NCBI GenBank assembly: GCA_010094045.1
Contig: ML986586.1
Span: 224,859-288,858, forward strand
DNA length: 64,000 nt
Source: Lojkania enalia
Taxonomy: Eukaryota; Ascomycota; Dothideomycetes; Pleosporales
Reading direction: 5' to 3'
The notes under the pieces are model-generated. The model worked only from the letters and a program-made list of their open reading frames with translations. It was not told where the DNA came from and did no database searches. This document shows, piece by piece, positions 1-11,566 of the stretch. The translations under genes were made by a program, and so were the position numbers. Numbering within the stretch: the stretch's first letter is position 1; each line of letters opens with the position of its first letter.

Positions 1-811
1 GTTCAAGCTCAACACGAAGGTTACCCAGGGCGACGACTCGGGTGAGAGCGTCAAGGTCAATGTTGAGGCTGCCAAGGGAGGAAAGGAGGAAGTCGTGAGT
101 CAAGCCCTGCACCTGTATTACTATGTCACCTAACATAAGCAGCTTGATGCAGATGTTGTCCTTGTTGCCATCGGTCGTCGACCTTATACTGCTGGTTTGG
201 GTTTGGAAAATATTGGTCTTGAGACTGATGAGAAGGGCCGTATTGTCATTGATCAGGAGTACCGTACAAAGATTCCCCATATCCGCGCCATTGGAGACGT
301 TACCTTCGGACCCATGCTTGCACACAAGGCCGAGGAGGAAGGTGTAGCTGCCGTTGAATATCTTACCAAGGGATATGGCCACGTCAATTATGGCGCTATT
401 CCCTCCGTTATGTACACGCATCCAGAGGTCGCCTGGGTTGGCCAGAACGAGCAGGAACTGAAGGCTGCCAATGTCAAATATCGTGTTGGAACCTTCCCCT
501 TCTCTGCTAACTCGAGGGCGAAGACAAACCTCGACACCGAGGGTCTTGTTAAGTTCATTTCCGATGCGGAGACTGATAGGATATTGGGTATCCACATCAT
601 TGGCCCCAACGCTGGAGAAATGATTGCTGAAGGCACTCTCGCACTTGAATACGGAGCCAGCTCAGAAGGTAAGCCGACGAACAATTACAAGTTGTCCACA
701 CTTCTAATCATAACTCTAGACGTTGCGCGAACATCACACGCTCACCCAACACTATCCGAGGCGTTTAAGGAGGCTGCAATGGCGACATACGACAAGGCTA
801 TTCACTATTAG
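1..811 (+). CDS. LPD1: Dihydrolipoamide dehydrogenase (E3), C-terminal part
   Basis: Mitochondrial flavoprotein that reoxidises dihydrolipoamide in the pyruvate and 2-oxoglutarate dehydrogenase and glycine cleavage complexes. Only the 3' part lies in the window; the 5' end is cut by the window edge. Exons read as 1..94 (frame from base 2), 143..668 and 720..811, with two GT-AG introns of 48 and 51 nt. Visible landmarks are the NAD-domain segment [12 protein letters not shown], the FAD-binding turn [19 protein letters not shown], and the C-terminal dimerisation domain with the catalytic His-Glu pair in the motif [10 protein letters not shown]. The stop is TAG at 809-811. The family match is strong over the whole visible part. 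Confidence 0.95.
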
Positions 812-1581
812 TTGGGTTTCTTTGGTTGGAAGTTTGTATTAGCGACAGCGAATGTATTCAAACTCTGAATGGGAGTTTGTGAATAGTACCTGTATTATAT
901 CTCATGTCCGCTGTGCATTGCTAAAAGAATACAGGTTGGATTGAAACTTCTATAGATTGAAGCTTGTTTGACGGTATGCTTGACTGGAAAGTATTAGTAT
1001 TTAGAGATAGGTCATGTTAATTGCGCGTTCATGTGATACGTTCCACGTAAGACATCAAAATCTGCTCTCAGAAGCGGTTATAGCTATTTGTAAGGTCATA
1101 CGATTTAACAATGGACCATTTCAGTACATTTGGACAGGTATACAGGTCCTGGTAGTCACTCAAGCGGCCATTTTTTATCAAAAATAAATTCTATTGCCTA
1201 AAACAAGTTGATTAAAGCTATTAGACTCGAACCACGGAGTAATTAATACAATGTAATTATGTCTGTGAATCACGATTGCGGAGACGGCGACTAGTTCTAT
1301 CCTAGTTGTCCCCGGCCGTTGGCAGGCCAGTTCGGGAGCTAAGCTAGGAATCCTTCCCGCTTCGCGTGACGCAAACCTTGGCGCGTTTTTGGCGTGTCAT
1401 CCCGCGATGGACCTCCACCCTCGATTCGTGCATCCCACCACATTCAATGCTCTGTTCTGTCTGCCTTCTAAAACCCCTCTCAATCGTGACCGAACCGGCG
1501 ACCGAAATTAAACCAAGAATTTACCGCTCCGTTTGTACGCCATAGTTAGTACGTGAATACCCACATAAAGCGAGCTACGCC
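812..1581. other. Intergenic, LPD1 3' end to SLD2 promoter
   Basis: Holds the LPD1 3' UTR, AT-rich spacer and the SLD2 promoter. No ORF, tRNA or repeat that I can support. Confidence 0.6.
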
Positions 1582-3121
1582 ATGGACAGCTCTGCCCTAG
1601 AGCAACGTTCTGTTACCCTTCGCCATGAATTGAAACTCTGGGAAAACCAATTCGCCTTGCAACATGACGGTCGCAAAGCTGGCCGTGACGATATCAAGGC
1701 AGATTCTGCAATCTGTACGCACATAAGCGATCCACCTACAAGACGCTCTGCTAATTCTCCTAGCACAAAAGTACAAAGAGTACAACAAAATCCGAGACAT
1801 TCTCTCAGGCAGACCCGTACCTCAAACTCCCTCTAGGCGTGCCGCAGGCTGGAAGGCTAGTCAGGGTGTTGGCCGAAACCCGAGAGCTCGCCCTTCACAG
1901 CCAACATCAACCCCACTAAAGCGAAAACGGGAGGGAGGTAATGATTCTACAGATGCTGCCACGGTGTTTCTCTCTCCACAAGGTCCTACTATGATTGGGC
2001 CAACCCCGCAACGTGATGGTATCGTGCTGGGATTATTCGATCTTCTACCTGCTGAGACACCAAGTAAGAGGAGAGCGGTGCTCGCTGATGTCGCACCGAA
2101 CGTTGTACAGACGCCAGTCAAAAATCCTGGGAGGGTGGAAAGTGAAGGTTTTTATGAGGCAGTTGCTAGGAGTGAGAAGACACCCTTGTCTTCTGGGAAG
2201 CGGTTTCTGCTGGATAGATTCGTGACGCCGAAAAAGAGGAAAACAGACGAACAAAATACTCCAACATCTTCATTGAAGGGGTTTTCCACACCGGCATTCC
2301 TGCGCCGCAACAATGTTCCGGATGTGATTGATGAGGATGACGAGGCGACCCCGCGACCGGCGCCATTCAAGCGACGTAGCTTTGGGAGGAGTTTAAGCAG
2401 CATGATCCAGTCAATGAAGAAGGAACAGGAAGAGCGCTGGGATGAAGAAGCGGAGATTCTACGAGAGCTAGAAATGGAGGCCGAAGGTATTGCGCCTCAC
2501 AGGAAGGCGAAAATGCCGGATGTTTTGGTGGAAGACAGCCAATTTGCTATGCCTCTTGGACCTGATGGTGCTGTGGAGTTAGAAGACGAGCAAGACAAGG
2601 ATACGGAAGGGGTTCAGAATGATGAGAACAAGGGCACAATCTTGAAGAAGCGGCAACCGAAGAGGCAGACGCGACGAGTTATTTGTGAGTCATTTTTTTT
2701 TTTAAAAAAAAAAAAAAGAAATCGAAAATTCCATGAAGTTGTGCTCTAATATTGACCAGTACGGCCGTCATTTATCAAGCCAAAACCCCTGCCTGCCACA
2801 CGGATATCAGATGACTCTGAGCAGGACGATGTTATCACAGAGACACAGCAGATGCCGGATGGTAGTGACGATGAGCTTTCCCGAGATGACGATGCTTCTG
2901 AGTACGCCAGCGACGGTTCCCATACACCCAAGAAACGGAAAATACGACCCAAGAAAACCGAAAGCAAACTAAATTCGCAGCCTGAAGACAAGGTGCATAA
3001 GGATGAGCTAGTGAAGACTGCTGCTCGCAAAATCAAGGCTACAGCTCATGCGAACTACCGCAAACTTAAAATTAAGAGCAAAGGAAGTGGCGGTAAAGGT
3101 CGGTTCGGGCGAAGACGATAA
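1582..3121 (+). CDS. SLD2: DNA replication regulator Sld2/Drc1
   Basis: Sld2 is phosphorylated by S-phase CDK and then binds Dpb11 to recruit GINS and Pol epsilon to origins. Exons: 1582..1714, 1764..2684, 2760..3121. The N-terminal signature is clear: LRHELKLWENQFA, then GRKAGRDDIKA, then across intron 1 KYKEYNKIRDILSG, which is the RecQ4/Sld2 N-terminal helix block. The middle is low complexity with many S/T-P sites (TPSRR, TPVKNP, TPKKRK), expected CDK targets. The tail is basic and ends GRFGRRR. The encoded length is 471 aa, usual for filamentous fungi. Intron 2 contains an 11-T/14-A block (see finding). I infer identity from these blocks; the rest of the protein diverges quickly in this family. 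Confidence 0.88.
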
Positions 3122-3831
3122 TCAGCCTAGCCTATAATAGAACACGTTGTACGGCCCCGAGTTGGCTGGTGTTGAGGAATAATGCATGTTCGCATAGGAT
3201 TAACAAGAAGTTGGTACAAATGCATACTTTTCTGCATATTGTTGAATCCTTTGCGGTGCCATTTGGGCTGCTTATTTCCTCGCAATAAGCCAGTAAGGAA
3301 GCGTCGCTGATTAAGACTAGTGTACACAATAATAAGATGCTACCCCTTTAGGATATGCGTCTCCCGGCTTCGGGTTCTTGCACAGGCAGAAGCTAGATTT
3401 TCTGGAAGTTTGTACTGACCGACTACTTTCGGCTTATGCCATGATTTACGCAATGTTTACTATTGTTGGTGCGTTTGAGATAAAGGTCATATGCCTGTGT
3501 CCACCTGGCTTTGTGCGGCCTCTCCGTTTTAAGAGAGGAGCCCAATCTCAAAATTCTCTCAATATTCTATCTTTTGTAAATACGAAAAACAATTATGTAT
3601 ATACGGCACCGAGCATTTGAGGGATTTGGCCCGGTTGCTTTTACGTCTCCAGTGCCGGGGTGGATGACTAAGCCGATTGAAGCTCCTTCACGGAAGTCGC
3701 CCATACCGCCATTACCTCCACATCCGCCTCCAGCTCCTCATACCACAACGACTACTTCCCGCGACTCCACAGCCTCCAATACCCCGAGAGCAACAAAAAC
3801 CACATCCATCCCCTCTCGCACGCGTACAGAA
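3122..3831. other. Intergenic, SLD2 to RPN12
   Basis: Contains the RPN12 promoter and leader. A frame open from 3595 runs into RPN12 without a stop, but it is Pro/Ser/Thr-rich and does not look like the family N-terminus. I treat it as 5' UTR. Confidence 0.5.
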
Positions 3832-4708
3832 ATGGCCGAAAGCGAGCTCGGAAGCCTGCTTAGGCAGCTTCACCAGACACTACAATCGCGCAAATACCAG
3901 CAATCCACGCAGCTCCTCTCAAAAGCCAAAGTCGCCCTCCTCCACCTTAACGCACTTATACCCTCAGAAACCATACCAAAGAGGCTTCTGCAGCTCGCCC
4001 GCGAGACGCTCGAGCTTGGGGCCGTAATCTCCATCCGCTTAAAAGACCCCGTATCCTTCACCCGCTATTTCCAGCAGCTCCAGCCCTTCTACTCATTACC
4101 TGAGAATGTTTTGCCAAAAGAAGGCGGTAACTCGAGCAAGATTACTGGACTGTATTTACTGTTGTTGTTGAGCGATGGCGATTATGCTGGGTTCCATACC
4201 TTGCTAGAGACGCTGGAGGTAGCGGCAGCGCAGACGGGGAGGGGCCTAGAGGAGGATGTCTTCATCCAGTATCCAATAAGGCTAGAGCAGGCGTTGATGG
4301 AAGGGAGCTATGACAGGGTGTGGGGTGAAACCAAGAGCGAGAGGGTGCCTAGTGAGGAATTCGGCATGTTCTCCGAGGTATGTATCATTTCTTTGTGCTT
4401 ACTACCTTGAGGCGTGCATTGACTGACATCGATAGGTTCTCATTGGCACCATCCGCAAAGAGATCGCCTCCTGTAGTGAGAAGGCCTACCCCTCGATCCC
4501 CATCGCTGATGCCAAATCCCTACTCTTCCTCGACTCAGAAGGCAGCGTTGTTCACTTCGCCAACGAGTCCGGCTGGATTGTCAAGGATGGCAGAATATAT
4601 TTCCCCCAGCAAGAAGACGAGTATCAGAGCAAGGATATTCTTGTGGCGAGCGGCTCAGTCATCGAGAATACACTAGGCTACGCGAGGGAGCTCGAGACAA
4701 TTGTGTAA
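3832..4708 (+). CDS. RPN12: 26S proteasome regulatory subunit Rpn12 (PSMD8)
   Basis: Lid subunit of the 19S regulatory particle; its C-terminal region docks late in lid assembly. Exons 3832..4377 and 4436..4708 give 272 aa, the normal length. The helical-repeat half is followed by a SAC3/GANP-CSN8 (PCI-like) part with FIQYPIRLEQALMEGSYDRVW, EVLIGTIRKEIASCSEKAY and the terminal IENTLGYARELETIV. I chose the ATG at 3832 (context CAGAAATGGCC) because MAESELGSLL begins the conserved region. An in-frame ATG at 3595 would add 79 low-complexity residues. One 58-nt GT-AG intron. Confidence 0.93.
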
Positions 4709-5326
4709 GCATGGGCAACGGGAAAGCCGTTCTAGATCTAAGTGGGGGAGTATCACGAAAGCGAAGATAGTAGCTGTACGATACAGTGATGGACCCATGT
4801 CGGAGTTTGGCTGGCTGGCTGGCTTCAAAGGTAGATAGACCAGACCTTGAGTCTAGCATTATATGTGTCATGAAGGTCACTCGATGATCCAATTAAGTAA
4901 TGAAATACGCCCAAGGATCTCCCATGGGATTAGTTTTAACCCTACCTCATCATATTCTAATAAAGGCAACGATTTTGAGTACCGCCGGATCGCTGTTCTA
5001 TGCTGCAGACGTACATGTATGTGACGGAACGGTTCTATGATATGATATATAGTCTATTGATTCTGTGATTTCATACTACTGAGTTTGGACATGATGAAAC
5101 AATATATTTACAGGATTACATGATCCAGGGGCGATCCAGCAATGCCTAAGTCTTGTCCTTGGGCCCTAGATATGAACGCCGCCTCGTGCAATTCGCTTCC
5201 TAAACGTGCTCGATCGTTTCCGGAGGCTTCCTCTTCGCTAGTCAGTCTCTTTCAGACCACTCACACCATCCAAATGTGCAAGTAAAGCATCTTAAATCTC
5301 AATACGTCCTGGACGAATTCCACCAT
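4709..5326. other. Convergent intergenic region, RPN12 and MRPL19
   Basis: 3' ends of two convergent genes. Pyrimidine- and AT-rich, with no further coding signal seen. Confidence 0.55.
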
Positions 5327-6022
5327 CTACGGCACAACAACGACGCCCAGACTACCTGCCTGTCCGACCACACTCCTGCAGAGCCCTTCCATGCTTAACC
5401 CGCTTAACCGCCCCTCCTCCTTCTTAATCTTGGCAATCTCCCAGACATGTTTCAAGCTCACGGTGCCCACCGTCCCCTTGGTCGCGTTGCCGTTCGTCGG
5501 CGAGCTCGTGCTCGTCTTACCTTTATTGCCCTCGTGGTTATTCATCGGACCGGGCACGTTTCCCGCACCACGAATTTTGTTTTTTGTCGGAAGGACGCCG
5601 GCAGCGGAGAGGAGGAGCGTCGCTGTCGGCGGGGTGCGGAGAGAAAATGTAAAGGAGCGGTCCGGGCGGACGGTTATGCGGGCGGGGATTGGGGTGCCGG
5701 GTGCGTAATGTGCTGTGCGGGCGTTGAATTCCTGCGCTTCTCGTCAGACGGCGCAAGACTATGCGGGTATTCTAATTAGAGCTAGAGATATTTGGGACGG
5801 ATGAAATTGATTGTGGAAGCGATTCTCGGAGAATGAGGTGCTCAGGTGGCGGTAGAACTGGGGCTTGGACGTAGGGTGGAAAGCGGCACTCACTTTGCAG
5901 AAATCCATGCTCTTCACACCTTTGGAACCCAATGCCGGGCCTACGGGCGGCGAGGGTGATGCCTGTCCCGCGCCGACAATCAATTTGACGATCTGGTCGC
6001 CTTGTATCACTTTCTTCGCCAT
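5327..6022 (-). CDS. MRPL19: Mitochondrial ribosomal protein L11
   Basis: Large-subunit mitoribosomal protein of the uL11 family, which forms the GTPase-associated centre with 21S rRNA. Exons on the minus strand: 6022..5894 and 5731..5327, 177 aa. The N-terminal domain shows [22 protein letters not shown] followed by MDFCK, and across the 162-nt intron [16 protein letters not shown]; these are hallmark uL11 motifs. I chose the start MAKKV at 6022 because it matches the family start. The same frame is open up to an ATG at 6133, which would add 37 residues as a possible presequence, so the exact start is not settled. The C-terminal rRNA-binding half is present. Confidence 0.92.
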
Positions 6023-6537
6023 TACGTCTTGCGGATTGATGGGGTTGGTATGGCGAAGGTATCTTATGGAACTTTTTGTAGAAGTCCACGCCTCGGCCCG
6101 GATCAATGATGATGCGTTGCTCGTCCCCATCACATACTATGCTTGTCGAAGACAATTGCAACTGAATACGTTAAGAGATAGCAAAGTTGAATTAGTCGCG
6201 AGACTTGGAATACAAAGAGCTAGATTCCATTATATATTATGGTGGGAAGAGGAACTTTCTTCTACTTTGTTGCTCATATTTAAGCCATAGGCATAACTTT
6301 CAACCAAACAGCAAAATAATATTAATACAGATCCAGCAATTATCTAACTGACTTTCCGACTAATATTATGTTTTGCTTTTCGGATGCTGAGCATTCTCAC
6401 TTGCGTACGTATACATTTCTCCGTGGCAAACTCTTCCTCACTAATGTTTGCTCTTTTGGAGTGGAGCTCCTCTTCCTATGTACCATCGTGTCTCGGCCGT
6501 CATTAATCAATCGTCCACGAACGAATTCATGAACTGC
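6023..6537. other. Intergenic, MRPL19 promoter and 3' end of the Zn2Cys6 gene
   Basis: Spacer between two tandem minus-strand genes. AT-rich, nothing else recognised. Confidence 0.55.
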
Positions 6538-8914
6538 TCAGGAGAATCCATAGATGCCGCCTTGTTCCTGGAACTTTAGCTGATAGTCTCTTAGATCCGC
6601 CCAATGCCTAAGCTCCGCTTCCTCGTCTACTGGTCCCCCGGCACTATTGGAATCTGCTAAGTTTTCCGGGCTGACCCTTTCTAATTTGCTTAGCACATCA
6701 AGAAATTTGCATAGATATTCTTGCTGCTGAAGCGCGACAGAGCCTTTGCGCTCCTTCGGTACATCGAGGAGAGTAGCTGCGATTTGCCTAATCTTCTGCG
6801 TCTAAAGGGGGAATTAGCGTGAAACTTAAGCGTTGATATGGAAAGTTGTTAAGATGGAAGTAATATATACCCGTTAGATAAAAGAGGTAGACTCACAAAG
6901 CTATCGCCATTCGGTTCCATGTTTACCATATCAATACTCCCTAACACGACGAGCAGATCTTTAACGACTTGGTCGCGCTCGGCTGACATTATCTTCTCGA
7001 GCTTTTCTGCATCATCAGTTGATGGTGGTAGTAACCTGTCTAGTCCAGATGCAAGCTGTTCTGAAGATCCCTGTAGGGCCTGCTGTGCCTGGACATGCCT
7101 GGATTTGTCTAGAAGCGTGAAGTACTTCTCCACAATATAGGAACGAATACTGAGGTGAGTAGCATAAATGTTGGCTTTCTGAATCTCATACTGGGCCATA
7201 CGGCGAGCCTCCTGGGACTCTTGTCCGTTGAAAGCGTTCAAAGCAGGGTCTCTGGCATTCCCATATTCGGGCATGGGAGGAAAATATGGTTGTTTTCGTT
7301 GGCCAAACCTACCGTTCTGACTGTCGTGCGGTAAAACTTTCAAAACGTCGGGAATGTTTTCAAGTGCTTGTTTGCAGCGCTGCAGAGATTGCTCCATGAT
7401 TTTTTGCTGTCGATCCCAATCAAACAGCTCACCGCTCCCAAATGCCATCTCGGCCGTGGATAACGTCGAGTAAGAAGTATAGATGCGGACATTAATGTTA
7501 AACCCTGTGACGAGTGGAACCACGCCAGCAGGTTGTTGCAGTATGTCTTGAGGGTAAATACAGGCGTCGTCAACCTCTAAAGGAAGGGGAGGAAGTGGCT
7601 CGCTCGGTGTTGCAGAGAGCACGGTAAGCTCGCCGAACGAAGCGCCGAGTTGTTGCATCGTCCTGGTATCAGTGTTAGCGCGATTAGTTTTCGTCAGTGG
7701 CAAAGAAAGCGTACCGAACGCCGGCGAACAGTGTCCAAAAAAGTCTCCGCCCGATCTGTTCCGTTATTTTATCAAGTTTGTAGTCCCTCGAGCCTTCGAA
7801 TCTTGGTCCATCCGAACCCATGGCTCCAGGGACCTCCCCAAGATAGGTGTAGCCTTGTTCCTGCGCTTTGTGAAGCCCCAGCGCTCGGAGGATGGTCAAC
7901 GATTCGCTGAAGTACAATCGTAGCTGGCGCCACTGGAAAATGTAGGCACCGGTCAATCCCAGGAAGTAGCTCGTGCAGGCATCATACACATTAAGGCCAG
8001 GTCGGTCAAGGTAGCCTGGTCCGCGAGCTTGCGCACAAACCTCCCTGCACTTCTCAACCAGCGATAGATGCGAGGGATAGTGGTCTCTCGTCTGCGACTT
8101 GAGGTGCAGCCGCGGCTTTCGAGGAAACGAGGCCACCAGGCAAGCTACCATGGCGGCAAGCAGGGCCAGGAAGGCCGGGTTGGAGAAGTCCTCGCGCCTT
8201 TCCCAAGCCTCTCGAAACGACGGCTCGTGCGGGAACGGGCACAGCGGGTGGATGTAGGTGAAGAAGTCATCAATCAAGGCGTTCATGGTGGGGATGGAGC
8301 ATATCGACTCGGCAGAGAGGTGCGGCGGGTGCGACGAGAGCTGGGCGAGGGCGTGGGCAGCGTTCGTCGGCGACGCAGGCGTGGATGGATCCGAGCCCGG
8401 CCCGGCGCCCTCGAGACGGCGCTTCTTCTTGATGGCCTCTGCATGGCGGTTTGGCGGTCCTCTGCGTCGGCTTGGGCGGTCGAAGGTGCAAGGAATGTCG
8501 AGAGCAGCGCAGGCCCGACAGGGCGGGCCGGACTCGTCGCACTGCGCACGTCAGGCTCAGGTTCAGGCTCAGGTTTAGGATCGGGTCCAGGTCTAGAGCG
8601 GGTCGCGTCGCCGGCTCACTCACCTTGACTTTGCGGATGCTGCACGAGTCGCAGGCCTTGCGCAGGCGGTTTGGCTTCTGCTGCTCGGCCTGCGGGCGCG
8701 GCGGCGGGTCGCCGCCCAGGGCGTGGTTGGCCTGGTGGGCCTGCTGCTGGAGGACGTCGGTGAGGTTCTCGAGCTTGGGGAAGATGCTCTGTAGACTGAA
8801 GCCCTGCTGCTGCCCCTGCTGTGCGGCCTCGAGCAGCTGGCCGCTGGCGGCCGCGGGGTAGATGGGCGCGTAGTGCGTCTCCTCGGTCGGCGGAGGAGGG
8901 TACTGCGACGACAT
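6538..8914 (-). CDS. Zn2Cys6 fungal transcription factor
   Basis: Nuclear zinc-cluster regulator, 715 aa. Exons: 8914..8624, 8541..7715, 7662..6897, 6801..6538. The binuclear cluster CDSCSIRKVK plus CDESGPPCRACAALDIPC gives the CX2CX6CX6CX2CX6C spacing at about residues 88-115, followed by a basic linker (RRRGPPNRHAEAIKKKRR). A fungal_trans (PF04082) middle region follows: FFTYIHPLCPFPHEPSF, then YFLGLTGAYIFQWRQLRLYFSESLTILRALGLH and IGRRLFWTLFAGVRT. The first intron (8542..8623) cuts the zinc cluster just before its third cysteine. The leader before the cluster is Gln/Pro-rich. The target pathway cannot be read from sequence; the neighbours are unrelated housekeeping genes. Confidence 0.88.
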
Positions 8915-9612
8915 GGCGCTCGTCTCCCGATGAATTGCCGTGGACGCGGTCGCAGGGCGATGGAGGGAGCCTGAGCCTGAGCCTCTGCTGTAGGTACGAT
9001 GGCGCCGGCCCGAGCTCGTGGAACTACGACGAGTAGGGGACGATGCCCATTCGCTTCATCGCCGGCCCGGTCTTCGATGGCGGAACAGTGGAGCGGTGGT
9101 GCTGGTGTTGAGATCAATGGGGTTCCTGCCACCGCTGCTTTACCTAATGTCTCTGACCCGGCACGTCGCGGCGGCCACCGGACAGGTCCAGCAACACCTG
9201 GGTACCCGCCCGCCCAGGACTGCTCCGGTCTGACTAGAAACCTCCTTTCCTTCACGGTGCCCTTCATTGTATGGCGCAGCGGCGCGAGCCCACGTCCTGC
9301 GCCAATCACGTCGCTCCGAATCCCGGCGGCGATCCTCGCAAATCTGGACTCCCAAAAACCTCCGATACTGCACGCCCATGCGCTCAACCATTTCACCGGC
9401 CCACCGCGGCAGTCAACCAGCACTAGGCCGCCAGAGCAGAGCATGCATGTCATTATTCGTAGCCTTTGTACATTACAATCATATACACTATCGCCCGCCG
9501 ACAATTTGAGCTACGGATATCCTGTCTCCCTCCATATTAGAGCAATCCATCCAGCCGTGCGCGCCACTTTGATCGTCCCAAGGCAGTTTCTCTTGCTTTG
9601 CGCCGCGCCCCG
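8915..9612. other. Promoter region of the Zn2Cys6 gene
   Basis: GC-rich spacer between tandem minus-strand genes. Long ORFs on both strands look like chance products of base composition. Carries a GAGCCT hexamer repeat at 8967-8984. Confidence 0.5.
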
Positions 9613-11566
9613 TCACTCCGAATCATCGCTTGCAGGCGACTCTCTAGTCGGTGGCTTCGAGCTCCTGGACAAGGAGAAGTCCAGGACGTCGCTTTTCGGG
9701 CCTGCGTCGACATATTTGCGTAGGCACCAGCCTATCTGGACAGCCGTCGTCTTTACGTTTCCGAGCGGATCTATCTGCTTGCCTTTGACGAAGATGATCT
9801 GATTCATTGAGTCCTCCCTGTCATATACCTTGTCGGAAGAACCGAATGCAATTATTGCCAGCTTTGAAGGCCGATTCTGGCCCCTTGCATGCGCTATGCT
9901 TCGCTCGAACCCCTGTTGGGCCATGCCTTGGAGTAGATGTTCGTACACTTTCCTGGGTAACCTGGCCGAAGGGTTACTATTCGGCCATGTTGTGATGTTA
10001 AGCGTCACGAGATTAGGTAGCTCGCCCAAGCAGCTCTGTTGACGTTGAAATTAGCGCCGAAGTAAACCCGGTCGAGTGGAGCTGCATATAATGGCGCGGA
10101 CAGTATTTGGAATGCAGCAGCCTACCTCGAAAAACCGCACGTATTCTTGCGGCTTGGATGTCAACTTACCTCAAAGTTAACAAACGAATCATTCCTACTG
10201 CGAATGACACTGACTTGTGGAAATGCGACTGATATCTGCTCTAACAACGAGCAGTCCTTGCAGATCTGTGAGAAGGACGCATAGTCATAGACGTGCTCCT
10301 CATCACAATCGTCCGGCATCCGACTAGCATGCACATTCAATTGCTTTAGCGTCTTTTGGTGTCGGACGATTCCTGCACAGGCCGGTAAGCTCTTGGTGAA
10401 TGTCAAATCGATCGTTAGTATTTTGATGCCCGAGACAAGACACAGAAAGCCGTCGAATGCCCCTAGGCCATCGTTCTCGGGGTTATCGTCGTGCTTAAAC
10501 TCGAGTATTTCAAGCTTTTCAGGGAGCTTTGTGCTTTTACTCAATTCTGCGAATAGAGCATCCGCGCCTGCACAGCCAAAGACACGTATAGACTTGACGG
10601 ACCGAAAGTCAATCAACCTACAGTATGTCTCTGCAGCATATCGCAATTTGATCTTCTGAAGCGTGACCTCCTTGAGCGCCAACGGAGTGCATTGCGAGAA
10701 TGGCCGCATGTGACTAAAAATGGTACTTGTGATAAGGCCTGGACCTGTGGAAGAATCGTCGAGTTCCCGGGGAGGTATCGGCGAGTCGCCTTCCTCAAAG
10801 CTTGCATGCAGCGTAATTTTCTCGACCTTTGGAGAATTTTTCAGTAGCATATGGCAGAAGTCTAGCACTTCTTGGCTGTCTGGATACAGCCCAAGTTTCT
10901 TTGTGTTCTCAAAAACTTTGTCGAAGTCTGGTATCTTCTGCAGCTCCGCTAGAACGTCCTTGTCGAGCGCGATTCCTTCAAGCCACTTCATGCGCTTCTG
11001 CCTTTTGTACAGCAGCACCAAGTTCTCTCCAGAAAACGGCGACCAAGGATGCCATGAAAACTTCTCTAGGATGTTCTCTGGGAGCAATTCTAGGATCATG
11101 CGAATCGCAAAGTGGGCTTGCTGGAGTTGATTGCACTTGTCCAAGACTTCTGCCAGATAAAGGTCAAGCTTCCGCATATGCTGTAGGCCGATATTCCTGG
11201 GACTTAGGAAGGCTGCGAGTTTGTTATCATTCGGGCTTCCGACGTCCAGTGTGACCTCGTAGTAGAGCTGGCGGACACTGATTTCGTGAAGCTGTTTGCA
11301 GACGAGGCAGAGGCTCTTCAGATCGGTGGGACGGGTGACCTGCGAAGGCAAGATGTTAGCTGCGCTTGCATTGAGAATTCCTCATGTTCTAGTCCTGTAA
11401 TCTGGTGCGCCAGCGCGCCAAATCAAGCACCGCTGTTATACGCCCAGCTAGTAAAGGATTGAAAGCTACAAGAGCTGGCCTGACCCTACTATTTGGTACT
11501 CACATGCTGCACAACGAGAGTCTTAATATCGACTGAAATATCCATGAACTTTAGGCGCCTAGCCAT
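9613..11566 (-). CDS. F-box-type protein, function unknown
   Basis: Exons: 11566..11504, 11339..10170, 10035..9613, giving 551 aa. The first exon encodes the helix ISVDIKTLVVQH, which joins in phase to VTRPTDLKSLCLVCKQLHEI. Together they read as a degenerate fungal F-box (IKxLI-xH ... DLKxLCLVCKxLHxI), which would bind Skp1 in an SCF ubiquitin ligase. The remainder resembles the leucine-rich, poorly conserved body of Pezizomycotina F-box proteins, with segments such as LEILEFKHDD and GIKILTIDLTF. The first exon was found by frame and splice logic (donor GTGAGT at 11503, acceptor GCAG at 11340). The start could also be the internal ATG at 11545. The substrate is unknown. Confidence 0.75.

Noticed and set aside
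3595..3831. 79-residue N-terminal extension of RPN12
   Set aside because: Open and with an ATG, but Pro/Thr-rich and outside the family; more likely 5' UTR.
8620..9504. 294-codon minus-strand frame overlapping the Zn2Cys6 exon 1
   Set aside because: Shifted frame of the real gene plus its GC-rich promoter; Arg/Pro-rich without family features.
8999..9802. 267-codon plus-strand frame antisense to the F-box gene end
   Set aside because: Overlaps a supported minus-strand exon and has no recognisable domain.
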